This document shows, in pieces, positions 11,877 through 23,788 of a DNA stretch of 64,000 bases. The DNA is from Oenanthe sinensis (Eukaryota > Streptophyta > Magnoliopsida > Apiales > Apiaceae). A program made the position numbers and the translations under genes. The DNA is taken from assembly GCA_028671895.1 (NCBI GenBank), contig CM053813.1, positions 10,478,001 to 10,542,000 of the forward strand, in the 5' to 3' direction. The notes beneath the pieces were generated by a model. That model was not told the DNA's origin. It worked only from the letters and a program-made list of their open reading frames with translations, and did no database searches. Positions within the stretch are counted from its first letter, which is position 1. Each line of letters starts with the position of its first letter.

Positions 11877-13324
11877 TTGACTCAAGATAGTGATGTGATG
11901 CTTGTGGACGAAGATGAGCCTCTCACCTACCAAGACCCTGTGAACACTCCAGATTCTAAGAGATGGGTGAATGCCATGAAATCTGAGATGGAATCCATGT
12001 ATACTAATCAAGTATGGACTTTGGTTGATCCACCTGAAGGGGTAAAACCTATAATGTGCAATTGGGTTTTCAAGAAGAAGGCCGACATGTATGGTAACGT
12101 ACAGACCTATAAGGCATGATTGGTGGCTAAAGATTTCAAGCAAATTTATGGTATTGACTATGATGAGACCTTTTCACCAGTGGCTATGGTCAAGTCCATC
12201 AGGATTTTTCTTGTTATAGCTGTTTACTATGACTATGAAATCTGGTAAATGTATGTCAAAACTGCTTTCTTAAATGAGAGCCTTGAAGAAGATGTAGATG
12301 TGTACATGACACAGCCTGGGGGTTTTGTTGATCCAAAGGATGCTAGAAAGGTATGTAAGTAGAGTTGATCCAGTTATGGATTAAGACAAGCCTCTATGAG
12401 ATGTAACATTCATTTTGATGAAACTGTCAAATAGTTTGGGTTTATTCAAAATGAAGATGAACCGCGTGTTTACAAAAAGGTTAGTGGGAGCCATGTGGCA
12501 TTCCTAGTATTATATGTTGATGATATATTACTAATAGGGAATAACATTCCTTCTCTACAGACTGTGAAGACTTGGTTGAGAAATAATTTCTCAATGAAAA
12601 ACTTAGGCGATACGACCTATATATTAGGGATCAGGATCTATAGAGATAGATCAAGGAGATTAATCGGTCTAAGTCAGAGTACATACATTGACAAAGTTTT
12701 GCATTGATTTGGAATGCAAAGAGGCTAAAATGGATATGTCCCAATGTCTCATGGGATAATGATCTCAAAATAAAATTATTCCAAATCATTGGATGATAAG
12801 GATCATATGAGTAAAGTTCTATATGCTTCGATAATTGGTTCTATAATGTATGAGATGATATGTACTCCTTATGATGTCTCGTAAGCCTTAAGCATGACGA
12901 GTAGGTACCAGTCTAATCCAAGTGATGGTCACTGGATGGTAGTCAAGAATTTTCTTAAGTACTTAAAAGAGGACTAAAGATTCATTCTTGTTATATGGCG
13001 GAGATGTGAAGCTATTTGTAAGAGGTTTCAGTGATGTTGGTTTCTAAGATAGACAACGATCATTTAGTTTTTCTTTCTGGCTTTGTGTTTTATCTATTTA
13101 AATTAAGATGTTGTATGCTGAAATAGTTCACAGCAGAGATAGGTGTTGATTCTACAATAGAGCCTAAGTATATTGATGTTGTGAAGCAGCCAAATATGCT
13201 GTTTGGAGATGTAGTTAGAAGATATCACCTAATTAATGATATTAATGATCAAGGAGATATACATATATGTAAAGTGCATACTAATAATAATATTGCAGAC
13301 CCACTGATTAAAGGTTTGTCGTAG
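11877..13324 (+). pseudogene. Angela-type copia RT-RNase H, broken
   Basis: The RT begins at 11877 (WVNAMKSEMESMYTNQVWTL, PPEGVKPIMCNWVFKKKADM) and continues with IDYDETFSPVAMVKSIRIF near 12150. The catalytic box is intact at about 12513 (VLYVDDILLIGN). RNase H ends at 13324 with VHTNNNIADPLIKGLS and a stop. Several in-frame stops and shifts occur (for example 12117, 12707). The order and the PPT at 13388-13398 show plus orientation, opposite to the SIRE-like host element. Confidence 0.85.
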
Positions 13325-13398
13325 TAGAAGCACGAAAGTCACACTAGTTTCATAAGTATAGGATACTTGGGTAATTGGCTCCAGTGCAAGTGGGAGAT

Positions 13399-13980
13399 TG
13401 TTAGTAATTGTGCCCTAGAGACAATTACTTTTATATTTTGAGGAAAATATTTTATTATTAATGATTATGTTTTATTGATTATTATTTATTTATTATGTTT
13501 TATTTACTGCGTAATAAATTGAAAGCATAATAAATATCCTTGGAATTTTGATACGTATTATATATCTTTAAGTATGTGACTTAAAAATGAGATTATATGA
13601 ATAGTATCTTATTCCTAAAATTCTCTAGTCAAGTTTTATTATTCAAGGACAATAATAATGCACAAAGACTAGTATGTTTGTTGACAGATGACCACATCTC
13701 ATTGGTCATAAGTATGGTGATACTAAAGTAAAGAACATAAGTGCATGTCTCAATGCATGGCACTGGAATGACCCGCCGTGAGATTCTACATGTTAATAAG
13801 TGTCATAAGTAATTCTCACTATGATAATGGTGTAATGATCCTTAGACCTAAAATCATTATATTTCTATACGAGAATTAATATACTTTGAATACATTAAAA
13901 GTTACCTTTGACCGAGTGATGATAAAAGTGGACATTGGGTATATTATGAATCGTATGAGAAATATGAATGATCTAGATGA
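13399..13980 (+). mobile_element. Angela-type 3' LTR, truncated (forward arm)
   Basis: Starts at TGTTAGTAATTGTGCCCTAG, directly after the polypurine tract AAGTGGGAGAT (13388-13398). It matches the first 580 or so bases of the solo LTR at 31608-33133 read on its minus strand. It stops near 13980 at GATCTAGATG, where an inverted copy begins after a short spacer. Confidence 0.85.
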
Positions 13981-13996
13981 TATTTGATTTTATTTT

Positions 13997-14610
13997 AATA
14001 TCACTCCTAAAATTAGGAGGATTAAATCTCATCTAGATCATTCATATTTCTCATACGATTCATAATATACCCAATATCCACTTTTATCATCACCCGGTCA
14101 AAGGTAACTTTTAATGTAACCAAAGTATATTAATTCTCGTATAGAAATATAATGATTTTAGGTCTAAGGATCATTACACCATTATCACAGTGAGAATTAC
14201 TTATGACACTTATTTAACATGTAGAATCTCACGGCGAGTCATTCCAGTGCAATGCATTGAGACATGCACTTATGTTCTTGACTTTAGTATCACCATACCT
14301 ATGACCAATGAGATGTGGTCATCTGTCAAGAAACATACTAGTCTTTGTGTGTTATTATTGTCCTTAAATAATAATACTCGACTAGGGAATTTTAGGAATA
14401 AGATATTATTCATATAATCTCATTTTTAAGTCACATACTTAAAGATATATAATACGAATCAAAATTCCAAGGACATTTATTATGCTTTCAATTTATTACG
14501 CAGTAAATAAAACATAATAAATAAATAATAATCAATAAAACATAATCCTTAATAATAAATATTTTCGTTAAAATATAAAAAGTATTGTCTCTAGAGCACA
14601 ATTACTAACA
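13997..14610 (-). mobile_element. Inverted Angela LTR arm forming a 580-bp palindrome
   Basis: This is the reverse complement of the forward arm, ending in ATTACTAACA at 14610, the exact terminus of the LTR. The pairing is extensive (for example the GGATCATTACACCATTATC region near 14168 against the arm near 13830). The spacer of about 15-50 bp contains TTTGATTTTATTTTAATATC. Together the arms form an inverted repeat of about 1.2 kb. Confidence 0.85.
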
Positions 14611-14960
14611 ATGTATTGATACATACACTTATGTTCTTGACTTTAGTATCACCATACCTATGACCAATGAGATGTGGTCATCTGTCAAAAAATATATTAG
14701 TCTTATTGCATTATTATTGTCCTTAAATAATAATACTTGAATAGGGAGTTTTAGGAATAAAATACTATTCATATAATCTCATTTTTAAGTCACATATTTA
14801 AAGACATATATTACGTATTAATATTCCATGGACATTTATTACTCTTTCAATATATGACGCGGTAAATAAAGATATAATAAATATTAATTAAATAATCACA
14901 TAACATAATTGTTTTCAATAAAACATTAAAAATATTGTCTCTTGAACAACAATACTAACA
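14611..14960 (-). mobile_element. Third, diverged Angela LTR piece (antisense)
   Basis: Another copy of the first 350 or so bases of the same LTR, in minus orientation, ending CTAACA at 14960. It is more diverged (TCTTGAACAACAATACTAACA at the terminus). At 14961 the host ORF3 resumes with GTGTCATCAGG. It may be the remnant of an earlier insertion into which the rest was rearranged. Confidence 0.8.
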
Positions 14961-16512
14961 GTGTCATCAGGATATACCTCAGCATGTATTCCATCACCAT
15001 CTTGATGAGTGGTGAGCAAGGTGTCATGCACCAAGTCACTTGAAATTGACTCACCAGGAGGAGTGGATTCCTGGTGATCAACAACCTCTTGTGCATGGCT
15101 GTTCACAAATGGTTGAGAAGAAATTTGAGGAGTGGAAGAGATATTTTGAGTAGAAGTGAGTGTTGGCAACTCATCTGAGAGAATGGGGAAGTTTCAAAAG
15201 AAGTTCCTAAGTTCTCATGTGCATCCTTTTCAACTTCAGACCTAGCATCAATAGGAGTGTGTTCCTGTGATGGTGCAGACTTTGTACAAAGTAAAGGGGG
15301 TTGGCTCCCAATTTTAATAGATACATTCTATTGATAGAATACATCTAGTAACAAGTTTAGTCCTTTTGATACCTCTACACCCTATTGGGGGGATATAGAG
15401 TGGCTTTTGGTGGTCTTTTTGTTCTTTTTCCTCCTCTTTAGAGATTTCATAAGAGACTCGGGTTCATCAATTGCATCTACAACTACTTCTAATCTCTTCT
15501 TCGGAGTTGGTTTCTTATTTTTCTTCTTTTCAACTATACCTTGTTGAGAGGATGTAGAGGTTGGTTCACTTACATCTAGGGGAATTGAAGAAGGGTCTAC
15601 AGTTGGGTTGAGAGTCCCTGGGTTAGGTGCATTTCGTTCTTCTTTCACCTTGGGACCCTCTACTGTTTCAAGGTAACCATATGTTAGCTACACAAGTGGA
15701 TACCCTTCAAATACACTTCTCATTTGAGGTGTAATTTGAAGAGGTACATTCACTGTGGTTCTCCTGTCCAATGTTGAAAAAATTATTTTTGACATGGACT
15801 TGGAATAGACAATTCTATTTTTGTTCATCCCATGCAGTTCAATCAAACTAGCATTCTTATAATTTAAAATTGATTAAATGAAGTGACGGAAGAAAATCTC
15901 ATCACCTTTCTTGGAAATCCTGGTTATAAGTTCCCCAAGGATGAGTCTGCCTACATTGAGCTTCTGATTGTATGCCAAGGAGTAGGCCAACTTCAAGGAA
16001 ATGGAGCTGATTTGATCAAACCATGTATTCCTGCAAGTGAAGACCCTTAGTAGAGTGTCAAATAGAAATGACAATTCTTTCAAACATGTTTCTTGTTGAT
16101 CTTTCCCAGGTTGATTTCATCAGCATATTTGATGAACTTCATAAACACCTATGGGTCAGTGTCACTGAGCACATCATCAAAAATTTTAGTTGGGAGTGAG
16201 AGGCTTGCATTGACATCATCTTCATTGAAGCTTATTTTCTTTTCTTGAATTTTATAAGTTACTAGCACTTTGGAACTCCCATCTTCAAGTGCATTTTTCT
16301 CCCATTTAGTAGTGTTCCAAAACTGCTCTAATATGTCTAAGTACAATGGAGGGTTTATCAATAATGCTTCCTTCAAGTATGAATCAATGAGAAATCTGGT
16401 GAATCACTTGTACTGTGGCTTAGCATCAACATCTCTAGCAATGGGGAGGAAGTTTGTTTCAGGGATGATGTACACTTCAGTTACAGGGTTGTTAACTAGA
16501 AGAAGCCATTAG
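14961..16512 (-). pseudogene. SIRE-like ORF3, 5' part
   Basis: The minus strand from about 16512 reads VIPETNFLPIARDVDAKPQY, then 16376-16149 (KEALLINPPLYLDILEQFWN, SFNEDDVNASLSLPTKIFDD), 16083-15874 (FTCRNTWFDQISSISLKLAY, GRLILGELITRISKKGDEIF), 15648-15382 (Pro/Ser/Thr-rich, then a Lys-rich KKKNKKPTPKKR tract) and 15169-14961. This is the N-terminal domain of the additional ORF found after pol in SIRE/Maximus elements of many eudicots; its function is unknown. Stops and shifts split it, and the Angela complex separates it from its 3' part at 9735. Confidence 0.75.
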
Positions 16513-16953
16513 AGTAGTGTGTAGAATCGAAATAGTTTAGAAGAAAATAAGAGAGAATTTGAGTACAACTGTTGAGAGCAAAAGTTCTTTGAGTTTGTGA
16601 TTAAGCGTAGAAATGAAATGTTAGATCTACTTTGCTATTTATATGACTTAGACAACTCGACTAGAAGTGTAATCGATTTTGAATGTTGAGAACTTAGAAA
16701 ATGAATAAAGTAACTTTAGTATAGAATGGTCACACTTGTTATTTAAAGATGCACAAGTATAATAATTCTTTTCATGTTTACTCAGAACATGAAAATAGTT
16801 CCAAGCTATAATTTTGATTTTTCAAAAAAATATACAATATGACTGATATATTTATAAATATACACCAGTTTACTTCACTTAGATAAATCATTAAGCATTC
16901 ATGTCTGTGAAGTAATTGTTGTAACAGTTAGTTAGATATATTTATTTGGTCAC
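16513..16953 (-). other. Spacer between pol and ORF3
   Basis: About 440 bp of AT-rich sequence between the pol stop (16954-16956) and the ORF3 start region. I see no gene or clear signal in it. In this lineage the region would hold the signals for making ORF3. Confidence 0.5.
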
Positions 16954-18274
16954 TTAGACAGAAGAATTTAGCATTTCAATCTCACTAACCAACCTGTTGA
17001 AGGTAGATTCATCAAGTGGTTTAGTAAATATATCTACCAACTATTTTTATGTAGGAACATAGAATAGTTCGATTACTCCATTTTATGCCTGATCCCTTAT
17101 AAAATGGTACATTACATCAATGTGCTTTGTCGTTGAATGATTCAATGGATTTGAAACAATTGATATGGCACTAGTGTTGTCACACATGATGGGAATTCTC
17201 TCCAAAACTAGTCCATAGCCCTTAACTGATTTCTTATTCAAAGCACTTGAGCACAGCAACTCCCAGCAACTATATATTCATCCTCAATTGTGGAAGTTGA
17301 AACTGATTGTTTCTTTTTACTATACCATGACACCAATCTCTGTCCAAGGAATTGATAGCTTCTAGATGTGCTCTTTCTATCAACTCTGCATCCAGCAAAA
17401 TCAGCATCAAAATATCCAACTAGGTTAAATCCTATTTCCTTTGGGTACCACAATCCCATCAATGTTGTTCCTTTGAGATACCTCAGAATTCTTTTGGATT
17501 GGCCTGAAATATTGCATACAAACATGTAGAAAACATGATGTCTGGCCTACTAGCGGTCAGGTACAATAGATATCCAATCATTCCTCTATGGGTCTTCATA
17601 TCTACACTTTTTTTCTTTCTTGTCCTCATCAAGCTTGATAGCTGTAGACATTGGTGTTTTGAAGGTGAGCAATCTTTCATATCAAACCTCTTGAGCAAGT
17701 CATTGATGTATTTGGTTTGACATATGAAGATGCCATTTATTCTCTGACTTATTTAAAGGCCTAGAAAATAATTGAGCTCTCTCATCATGCTCATTTCATA
17801 TTGACTTTGCATGAGCTTTGAAAACTTTTGACAACTTTTCATTTGTAGAGCCAAAAATGATATAATCCACATAAACTTGAACTAGAATAATGTCATCGCC
17901 ATGTTTCTTATAAAAAAGAGTTTTACCAATTGTTCCTCTAGTGAATTGATTTTCCAATAGAAACTTTGACAAAGTGTCATACCATGCTCTAGGCGCTTGT
18001 TTGTGTCCATACAATGCTTTGAGGAGTCTGTAAACAAAATCAAGAAATTTTGAGTCTTCCAAGTCAGGTGATTGCTGCACATAAACTTCTTCTTCCAATT
18101 CACCATTTAGAAATGCACTCTTGACATCCAATTGATAGACCTTAAAATTTGAGTAGACTGCAAATGCTAGAAAAATCATTATTGCCTCTAGTCTTGCAAC
18201 AGGAGCAAAAGTCTCATCATAGTCAATGTCTTATTCTTGTGAATATCCTTTAGCAACTAACCTTGTCTTGTTTC
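16954..18274 (-). pseudogene. SIRE-like copia pol: RT and RNase H
   Basis: The minus strand reads RT from 18274 (ARLEAIMIFLAFAVYSNFKV, FLNGELEEEVYVQQS, LYGHKQAPRAWYD). The catalytic box is VYVDYIIFGS: the second Asp of YVDD is a Tyr, so polymerase activity is lost. RNase H follows at 17525-17238 (YLKGTTLMGLWYPK, YFDADFAGCRVDRKSTS, SVSTSTIEDEYIVAGSC). The end reads VDIFTKPLDESTFNRLVSE and stops at 16954. Frames are broken at several places (for example 17483-17525 and 17796). The segment upstream in pol is separated by the LTR-like insertion at 18275. Confidence 0.9.
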
Positions 18275-19372
18275 TGTTAGGAATCTATGTAACTTTGATG
18301 ATAACTTTAAACCTCAGAATCATGTAATTATATTTTATTGTAACTGATCAATTGATATGAAAATTATAAATATCGATTGATCAGGAAACCATTTATCAGT
18401 TGACCTGTTTATGTTAATCAACCGATAATATGGATGGTAACATAGGTGTATTAGTCTATTTCAATTGATATGGCTTTAGTTGATTGATAATTTTATTATC
18501 AATTGATATTAGAGTCGATTGATATTGGTCATCAATTGATGTGTAACTTAGATTGTCAAATTGTAATTATTTGAAGACATGAAAATTATGCAAGTAAAGG
18601 ACCATCAACGGATAGAAGATCAATTGATACAAAGTCAAGTCAAAGATTGAAGACCATCAACCGATATGAAGAACCATTGATTGATAACATCTATCTATCG
18701 ATAAGACAACAGTTATTATCAATCGATGGATATCAAGATCAATCGAAGAAAAATATCAGTTAATAGGTGCAAGGAAGAATCAATTGATATGCTTAACAGA
18801 AAATTATCAATTGATAAGGACTGCAAGATAAGACATAAAATATACCTATAGAAGACAGTTTATACTGACTGTGAAGACTCATATTGAAGTTGTCTTTCCA
18901 AGTATGAAGACCTTTCTTAAAATAGAAAAAGGCAAAAGGAAAGATAGATTAGAAACAATCCTAGAATAGATTAATTATTTTATACTCTTTCTAGGAATTG
19001 TAAACACACTTGTGTTATATAAATAAGTATGGTAGCATTGTTAGAAAACACAAGTTAGACAATATCTTATAATCAACTGTTTTAGTTTGAGAGCACCTTT
19101 GTAAGAACAGTTGATTCATTTTCTAACCTTGTAAAAAACGGTTGGGTTTCATTAACCCATATAATTTGAGCAATATATATACTGATTGTAAAAATCAATC
19201 TATCAGTAATTTTGAAATATCATTGTTCATTTACTTTGCAGTTTCTGTTGTTCACTATAACTCTCTTAAACACTTATAACATCAAGAACAAATATTAAAA
19301 CACAAAAAGTTTTGATAATTTGTATTCGACCCCCTTCTACAAATTATATTGACATTTTTTTAGGAATAATAA
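18275..19372. mobile_element. LTR-like insertion inside pol (probable solo LTR)
   Basis: Pol sequence is interrupted between AACAAGACAAGG (18258-18270 on the minus strand) and AATTGTCATAAGAAA (19373-19390). Removing the insert rejoins the RNKTRLVAKGYSQE motif. TTTCT occurs at both junctions (18271-18275 and 19373-19377) as a likely 5-bp target duplication. The left end reads TGTTAGGAATC. The right end is less clear: LTR-like text ends TTGACA at 19354, followed by about 20 bp. No coding sequence. Confidence 0.7.
18346..18822. repeat. Array of ATCAATTGAT motifs
   Basis: At least 15 copies of ATC(A/G)ATTGAT or close variants (ATCAACCGAT, ATCAGTTGAC) occur within 480 bp, for example at 18347, 18372, 18459, 18498, 18515, 18530, 18618, 18655, 18716, 18780 and 18806. 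Spacing is irregular, 16-60 bp. The motif is itself palindromic. Confidence 0.8.
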
Positions 19373-19377
19373 TTTCT

Positions 19378-20818
19378 TATGACAATTCCATATTCATCCA
19401 TTTTGTTTCTGAAAACCCACTTAGTGCACAATGACTGATCTATCTTTTGGAGGTGGCACTAATCCTCAAACATTGTTTCTCTCAAATTGATTTAGCTCCT
19501 CTTGCATGGCTATAATCCAGTATGGATCTAACAATTCTTCTTCAATTCTTTTTGGTTTATCTTAAGATAGGAAACAAGCAAACATACATTCATTTATGGT
19601 TGCCCTTCTTATCTTTACTCCTTCATCAGGATTTCCAATTATTTGATCTGCAGTGTGAGCTATATTCCATTTATTCTCATGAGTCACACCACTAGTTATT
19701 TCCTATTGATTAGAGTTGTTTGCATTTGATGTTGATTCTTGAGAAGCTCCTCTGAATGAATGATAGGGTTGTATAGAGAATTCTCAAGTTGTATGTGACT
19801 AAAATCCTCAGTATTTATCTCTTCATTTGCATCATATAAAATTTCCACATGTGAGCATTGTCATCTTTTTCATTTTTAGATGCTTCCATTTCCATTTCAT
19901 TTTCAAATCTCAAAATGTCAGAGTTTTCTCCATCAAGACTTATGGCAGGAAACTTGAAGTCATCAAAATTCACATTTGTACTTTCCATTACTTTTTGTTG
20001 ATCAATCACATACACTCTATATACAATTTTATCCAATTAGTATCCTACAAAAATTCCTTCATATGCTTTGGCTTTAAATTTCCCTAGATGGTCAGCATCA
20101 TCCTTAAGAACAAAGTACTTTGCTCGAAATACATGCATATGCTTGACAGATGGTCTCCTGTTTATCATGATATGATATGGAGTCTTTCCAATAGGTTTTA
20201 TGATAAGTGTTCTATTTTGAGTGTAGCATGCAGTCCTGACAGCTTCAACCCAAATATTTGTTGGTAGACCAGCTTCTGCTAACATGGTTCTTGCAGCATC
20301 AATTATAGTCCTGTTTTTCCTTTCAACAACTCCATTTTGTTGTGGAGTTCTTGGAGTTAAGAATTGTGAGTGATTCCATATTCTTGGCAAAATTCATTTA
20401 ATGTAGCATTTTTGAATTATGTCTCATTATCACTTCTTATAGTCACAAAAGGTCTTGGGCCTTTATCCAATCTCTTTAGATTTTCAATAATAAGTTCAAG
20501 AGCTTCATCTTTTGAATGCAGGAATTCCACCCATGTGTATTTGGAATAGTCATCCACCATGACCAATGCATATCTCTTATTTGATATTGACATAATATTT
20601 ATTGGTCCAAAGAGATCCATGTGAATCAATTATAGAGGCTTTGTGATTGATGTAAATTTTTTACTTCTATAACTTGATCTTTTCATATTTCCTTTTTGAC
20701 ATTCCTCACACAAACCTTCTATGCAGAATTCAAGTGAAGGCAAGTCCTTTAACAATTCTCTTTTGACTTGAGAATTAAGATTCTTAAAGTTTAAGTGATA
20801 TATCTTTTTCTCCCAAAG
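19378..20818 (-). pseudogene. SIRE-like copia pol: integrase
   Basis: The minus strand carries the pre-integrase Cys box (GLCEECQKGNMKRSSY near 20700), then the rve core at 20629-20417 (MDLFGPINIMSISNKRYALV, VDDYSKYTWVEFLHSKDEA) and 20390-20037 (FLTPRTPQQNGVVERKNRT, RTMLAEAGLPTNIWVEAV, YEGIFVGY). The HLN part of the zinc domain is damaged. A frameshift lies between 20390 and 20417, and a stop ends the frame at 20037. The linker continues to 19815 and the RT N-terminus to 19378. The catalytic core is recognisable but split. Confidence 0.85.
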
Positions 20819-21300
20819 TCAGCTTTCTCTTTCTGAGGCCATGGTGTAGAAACAACATGTTTTATCCTTGTATACAGAATCTAAATCAGCTAAAAACAGG
20901 CTTCCTTTCCTTACTCCACATAATGCAATTTCTTTGGTTTTTCTGTGAGATATGAGACCCATTTCTTTATCAAACTTCACCTTCAAGTCTTTGTTGTAGA
21001 ATTGAGTAATGCTCAATAAATTTTGCTTCAAGCCATTTACCAAAGCTACATCTTCAATGACAACATTTCCGTGAATCAATTTGCCATATCCCATAGTGAA
21101 ACCTATGTTATTGTCTCCAAAGGTCACCATTGGGACAACCTCTTCCTTGAATTGTGACAGTAGGACTTTGTCACCAGTCATGTGTCTTGAGCATCCACTA
21201 TCCAAGATCAACATAACCTTTTTCTTCTTACCTGTGCCCTGCAATCAAAACATTATCAAGTTTTCTTTGGTACCCAAACTAGGTTGGGTCCTTTTTACTT
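20819..21300 (-). pseudogene. SIRE-like copia pol: aspartic protease
   Basis: The 141-residue frame 21244-20819 holds the copia protease signature LILDSGCSRHMTGDK, followed by VTFGDNNIGFTMGYGKLIHG and LKQNLLSITQFYNKDLKV, then GAG-pre-integrase text (GSLFLADLDSVYKDKTCC). The catalytic Asp of DSG is kept. This is the best preserved domain of the element, but it is cut off from gag and integrase by stops. Confidence 0.85.
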
Positions 21301-22440
21301 AGTTGCACAAACATCATTTTTCTTTTTGTCAATCCTAGTTACTTTATCATGCTCAATTTTTTTTTCTGGTTTTCAGTTCTAGTATGGTTTGTGCTACCTA
21401 AACTAGATGCATTTCTAGGTGATGGAATGCTACCTACTTTTGATTGGACTGGTAGATTTAGGCCTAGCAGTTTTGATGTTTAGATTTTGGCTAATACATC
21501 CTCCAATAAACTATTTCTTTAATCTAAAGCAAGTATTCATAACATTTAGGTTGCATGACATACAATCAAATTTGTCATATAATTTATGATTATCATGCAT
21601 TAAAGGTAAAATATCCACAAGCAAATTTAGCACTATCAACAACAGGTTTCTTGCTCACATGAGTAAGGTGATTTGTTGAACCACAGTTTTTACAAATCTT
21701 TCTTGGGGCATTATGAACAGGTGCATAATTGTTGTGTTTGTTGATGCCTATTTTTCAATTTTTATTTTCCTTTTTCTTCTTGGCATGCATGGTATCATTT
21801 TTCTGGACATTTTTCTTTCTTTCAAGCTTAACAGAGGTGGACTTGGCCTTGACTGCTTGATCTTCTACTTCAACATAAGACTCATCATTCTTAGCCTTTA
21901 GCTCATCATCATCATTCAACTGCTGTTTAATGATCATACCGACTTCATCAAATTCAACAGTTTCTTTCTTTAAAATTGGAGCATTAACATTTTTCAAAAT
22001 GTGAGGATTACCAAGGACTTCGGTTTTCTTGCCTTTTGTTGACATAGACTTTTTCTTTTTGAGAGTATCATAGTTAAACTCAACTCCAACTTTAGAATTC
22101 TCTTGATGCTTTTCATGGAAGCCTTGAAGCAGTACATATGAGTTTTGATAAGATTTGATTTTCAATTCAATTTCCAAAATTTGGTCCCTTAAATATTTTT
22201 CAATTTGTTCTAAGCATGTGACCTTATTCTTCAAGTACTCATTCTGCTGTTTCATTGATTCTATGTCAACTATGTAATTCTAAAAGTTCATTTTTAGTGG
22301 ACATTTCATCATTGGCTTTAAGCAATCTACTAATTTCTTCATAAGCTGCAGTCATGCTTGTATGTATGTTAAACATCTCAGTGCTCAATTCTTAAATAGT
22401 TTTCTTATATTGAGAGTTTGACATGTCAATAGATGTTAGG
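21301..22440 (-). pseudogene. SIRE-like gag C-terminal coiled-coil region
   Basis: 166 residues at 22255-21755 are open and rich in Lys and Glu (MKQQNEYLKNKVTCLEQIEK, then KAKSTSVKLERKKNVQK), with heptad-like spacing at the start. The long coiled-coil extension of gag is typical for SIRE/Maximus. 21301-21754 contains only short broken frames leading to the protease. Confidence 0.65.
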
Positions 22441-23738
22441 ATTGGTACCTAAATTGTTGAGGTTGATGCTCCTTCATCTGATTTGACCATGAGTGCCAAG
22501 TTTCCATACTCCCCTTCTTCATCCTCATCAGTGTCATCCCAACACTTTCCTTCAGTAATATAAGCTCTACTAGTTTGCTTTTTCAACAAGGCTTCATACT
22601 TGGCTTCCAACTGCAAATAGTCTTTGTCCTTCTCGGCTACTTTTTGCTTTCTATACTTAGTGGCAAAGTGTCCCAGTTCATCACAGTTATAAAACCTTAT
22701 TTTTGACCTTTCAACAGATCCAGTCTTATAACCTCTTTTAAAATTACTCTTAGGAGATTTGCCTTTGCTTGAAGAGCCAAAGTTCGGTTTTGGCTTAAAG
22801 TTTTTATTTTTCTTGAATCTCAAGTTTCCAAAAATTTTAGCCATAAAAGCCATAGATTTGTTGTCCATGCTTTCAAGTTCCTCAATGGTGTAGAACTCAT
22901 CTTCGTTAGATTCACTATTGACCGATTCCTTATCTTCTTTGTCTTTCACAACAATTTCTTCAATCTTCATTCTTTGGCTTGTACCCATCTTTTCCATCTT
23001 CACAAGTTCTTTGAGAATCAATGCAATAGAGACATTAGCCATTTTTCCTTTGCTTGCTTGAATAGATTTCTTCTGAAAGAATTTTAGTTCATAGGTCTTT
23101 AATATCCCATACAGAGTTTCCAATAGAAATTTTTTTAGATCCCTTCCTTCTCTTATAGTAACAATTTTATGTTCCAAGTGTTCAGGAAGAGTCAATAAAA
23201 ACTTCAAGTTCTTTTATTTTGTCTCATAGACTTTTCCATGTAGCTATAGTTTATTGATTAGTCTATTAAACCTTTCAAAGACCTCAGTTATGCCTTCATT
23301 TAGTTTTGACATAAAAGTTTCATATTGTGAGACCAATAGTTATATTTAGTTTTCCCATGCTTCTATTGTACCTTCATACAGTAGCTCCATGGTTTTCCAA
23401 ATTTACTTGGCAGTGGTGCAGTTGACAACATTGCTATACATAACCATATCTAAGGAATCAATCATTATGAATATTAGACTGTTGTCAAGAACAACTTTCT
23501 CTCTTTCAATGTCAGTGTACTAAGATGGATCTTTTGGTACCCATATAGCTGGTATTACCTTTGAGCCACTAATTGTTTCAGGAACTAGTGTGATAGGCAT
23601 GAAGGGTCCATTCTTTAATATCTCAGGATACATGTAGTTTGTAGTCTTGATAAATGTTAGCATTTTATTTTTCCATAGTATGTAGTATTCTTTGTCAAAT
23701 GGAGGTATCTTAATGCTGTTAAATTTCTGGAAACTCAT
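22441..23738 (-). pseudogene. SIRE-like copia gag
   Basis: Starts at 23738 with MSFQKFNSIKIPPFDKEYYI, the same beginning as the gag at 902. The frame is broken between about 23520 and 23207, then open for 252 residues (23207-22449; LTLPEHLEHKIVTIREGRD, EFYTIEELESMDNKSMAFMA). The CCHC zinc knuckle near 22670 reads RFYNCDELGHFATKYRK: the first and last Cys are replaced by Phe and Tyr, so two of four zinc ligands are lost. An acidic tail (DDTDEDEEGEYGN) follows. Confidence 0.9.
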
Positions 23739-23775
23739 TTTGATCTTTGTACTATTTGTATGTCAACATCATGTG

Positions 23776-23787
23776 CTCTGATATCAC
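23776..23787 (-). other. Primer binding site of the SIRE-like element
   Basis: The minus strand reads TGATATCAGAGC, one mismatch from the initiator Met tRNA complement TGGTATCAGAGC. It sits one base inside the LTR edge. Confidence 0.85.
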
Positions 23788-23788
23788 T

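Noticed and set aside
14190..14417. 75-codon ORF, repeated at 32717-32944
   Set aside because: The same ORF occurs in the inverted LTR arm and in the solo LTR only because the LTR sequence is shared; it is antisense to the LTR and has changed by substitutions without sign of constraint.
18346..18822. CRISPR-like array
   Set aside because: The repeats are degenerate 10-mers with irregular spacing in a plant LTR, with no cas genes.
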